64,000 bases of DNA from positions 33,976 through 97,975 of the forward strand of contig NZ_RKKE01000009.1 of assembly GCF_003797125.1 (NCBI RefSeq). Direction: 5' to 3'. The notes beneath the pieces are model-generated. The model saw only the letters and a program-made list of their open reading frames with translations, was not told where the DNA came from and searched no databases. Position numbers and translations under genes: made by a program. Positions 63,715 through 64,000 of this stretch are shown here, in pieces. This DNA is from Shewanella frigidimarina (lineage in GTDB: Bacteria; Pseudomonadota; Gammaproteobacteria; Enterobacterales; Shewanellaceae). How positions within the stretch are numbered: the first letter of the stretch is position 1; every line of letters begins with the position of its first letter.

Positions 63715-64000
63715 CTTTCAATTTCATTAAGCTTCTGGAAATGACCTATTCTTTATAATCTCCCCGAGAGGAGTGTACGCATAGGCATGTCATCTACACA
63801 ACAATGTGGTGCAATCAACAGCCACCACCCTCAAATTACAGACGTAACAAAGCCCGCTACATAATAGCGGGCAGTTTCACGACTCTTTCAAGTCAATTAG
63901 GCGCCTGAAAATGACCTATTTCGCATGGGCATATCGTCCACACAAGCATTATGCTCATATTAACCAAACCGTAATTCAACAAATAACAGACGTAAAAAAG
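63715..64000. repeat. Two diverged tandem copies of an unclassified intergenic repeat
   Basis: Copy 1 spans about 63715-63851 and copy 2 about 63885-64000, reaching the window edge. Shared landmarks in order are CTTTCA, CTG(A/G)AAATGACCTATT, GCAT(A/G)GGCAT, CACAA and ACAGACGTAA(C/A)AAAG. Copy 1 carries about 28 extra bases including TATAAT and CTCCCCGAGAGGAG. Between them GCCCGCTA-CATAA-TAGCGGGC (63852-63872) is a strong hairpin. Neither copy holds a credible gene. Small RNAs, a MITE relic or another repeat family are all possible. Confidence 0.55.

Noticed and set aside
63715..64000. Terminal repeats as integron attC sites or a c-di-GMP riboswitch
   Set aside because: No RYYYAAC/GTTRRRY core pair, and no GEMM consensus on either strand; the repeat also has no cassette gene.

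Overview
The window looks like chromosome of a marine gammaproteobacterium of the Shewanella type. The grounds are AT-rich coding sequence, a formate dehydrogenase locus with DUF3305/DUF3306 accessory genes, a DUF2986 protein, a GlyGly-CTERM protease and many respiratory, chemotaxis and c-di-GMP genes. It is dense, ordinary chromosome: I see no prophage, insertion sequence, CRISPR array, rRNA or tRNA. Assignments rest on motifs and family knowledge read by eye; no database search was run.

Layout. 1-9,100: 3' half of pckA, an M14 peptidase, a periplasmic binding-like protein, a GIY-YIG protein, moeA-moeB, small DUF2986 and YqaE/Pmp3 genes, a diguanylate cyclase and a pseudouridine synthase. 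9,100-17,300 (minus strand): a sensor kinase/response regulator pair with a PepSY protein, then the moaA-moaC-moaD-moaE-modA-modB-modC block behind a structured leader that looks like a Moco riboswitch, with a promoter and a CRP-like site. 17,300-25,600: ETF-quinone oxidoreductase, a chemoreceptor, a DUF4870 protein, yiiM (MOSC), a PfkB kinase, a HemN-like radical SAM protein and yqfB. 25,600-36,200: the divergent yqhC/yqhD pair, small membrane transporters (SMR, RhtA, ZIP, YfdC), an alpha/beta hydrolase, EcsC, a truncated Hint-deaminase toxin relic and a small RlpA lipoprotein. 36,300-46,050: a formate dehydrogenase operon (DUF3305, DUF3306, polyferredoxin, TorD-like chaperone, TAT mini-protein, FdhA, FdhB, FdhI) with fdhD divergent. 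46,000-63,200: rlmF, a FliL-like gene, ubiC, a secreted M6 protease with a coupled lipoprotein, yhgN, a ZIP-like two-domain membrane protein, a TANGO2/NRDE protein, hemN, add, a DUF885 peptidase, a PldB-like hydrolase and a GGDEF-EAL protein. The last 800 bases lack a gene and hold two diverged copies of an unexplained repeat.

How it fits together. Molybdenum is the main theme: ModABC imports molybdate, MoaACDE and MoeAB build the cofactor, FdhD and the TorD-like chaperone serve the Mo/W enzyme FdhA, and YiiM is a further Moco protein. Formate oxidation, the ETF dehydrogenase and oxygen-independent heme synthesis (hemN) fit a facultative anaerobe with flexible respiration.

The least explained items are the ZIP-like fusion protein, the terminal repeats, the decapitated toxin, the M6 protease/lipoprotein pair and the DUF3305/DUF3306/polyferredoxin part of the formate dehydrogenase operon.
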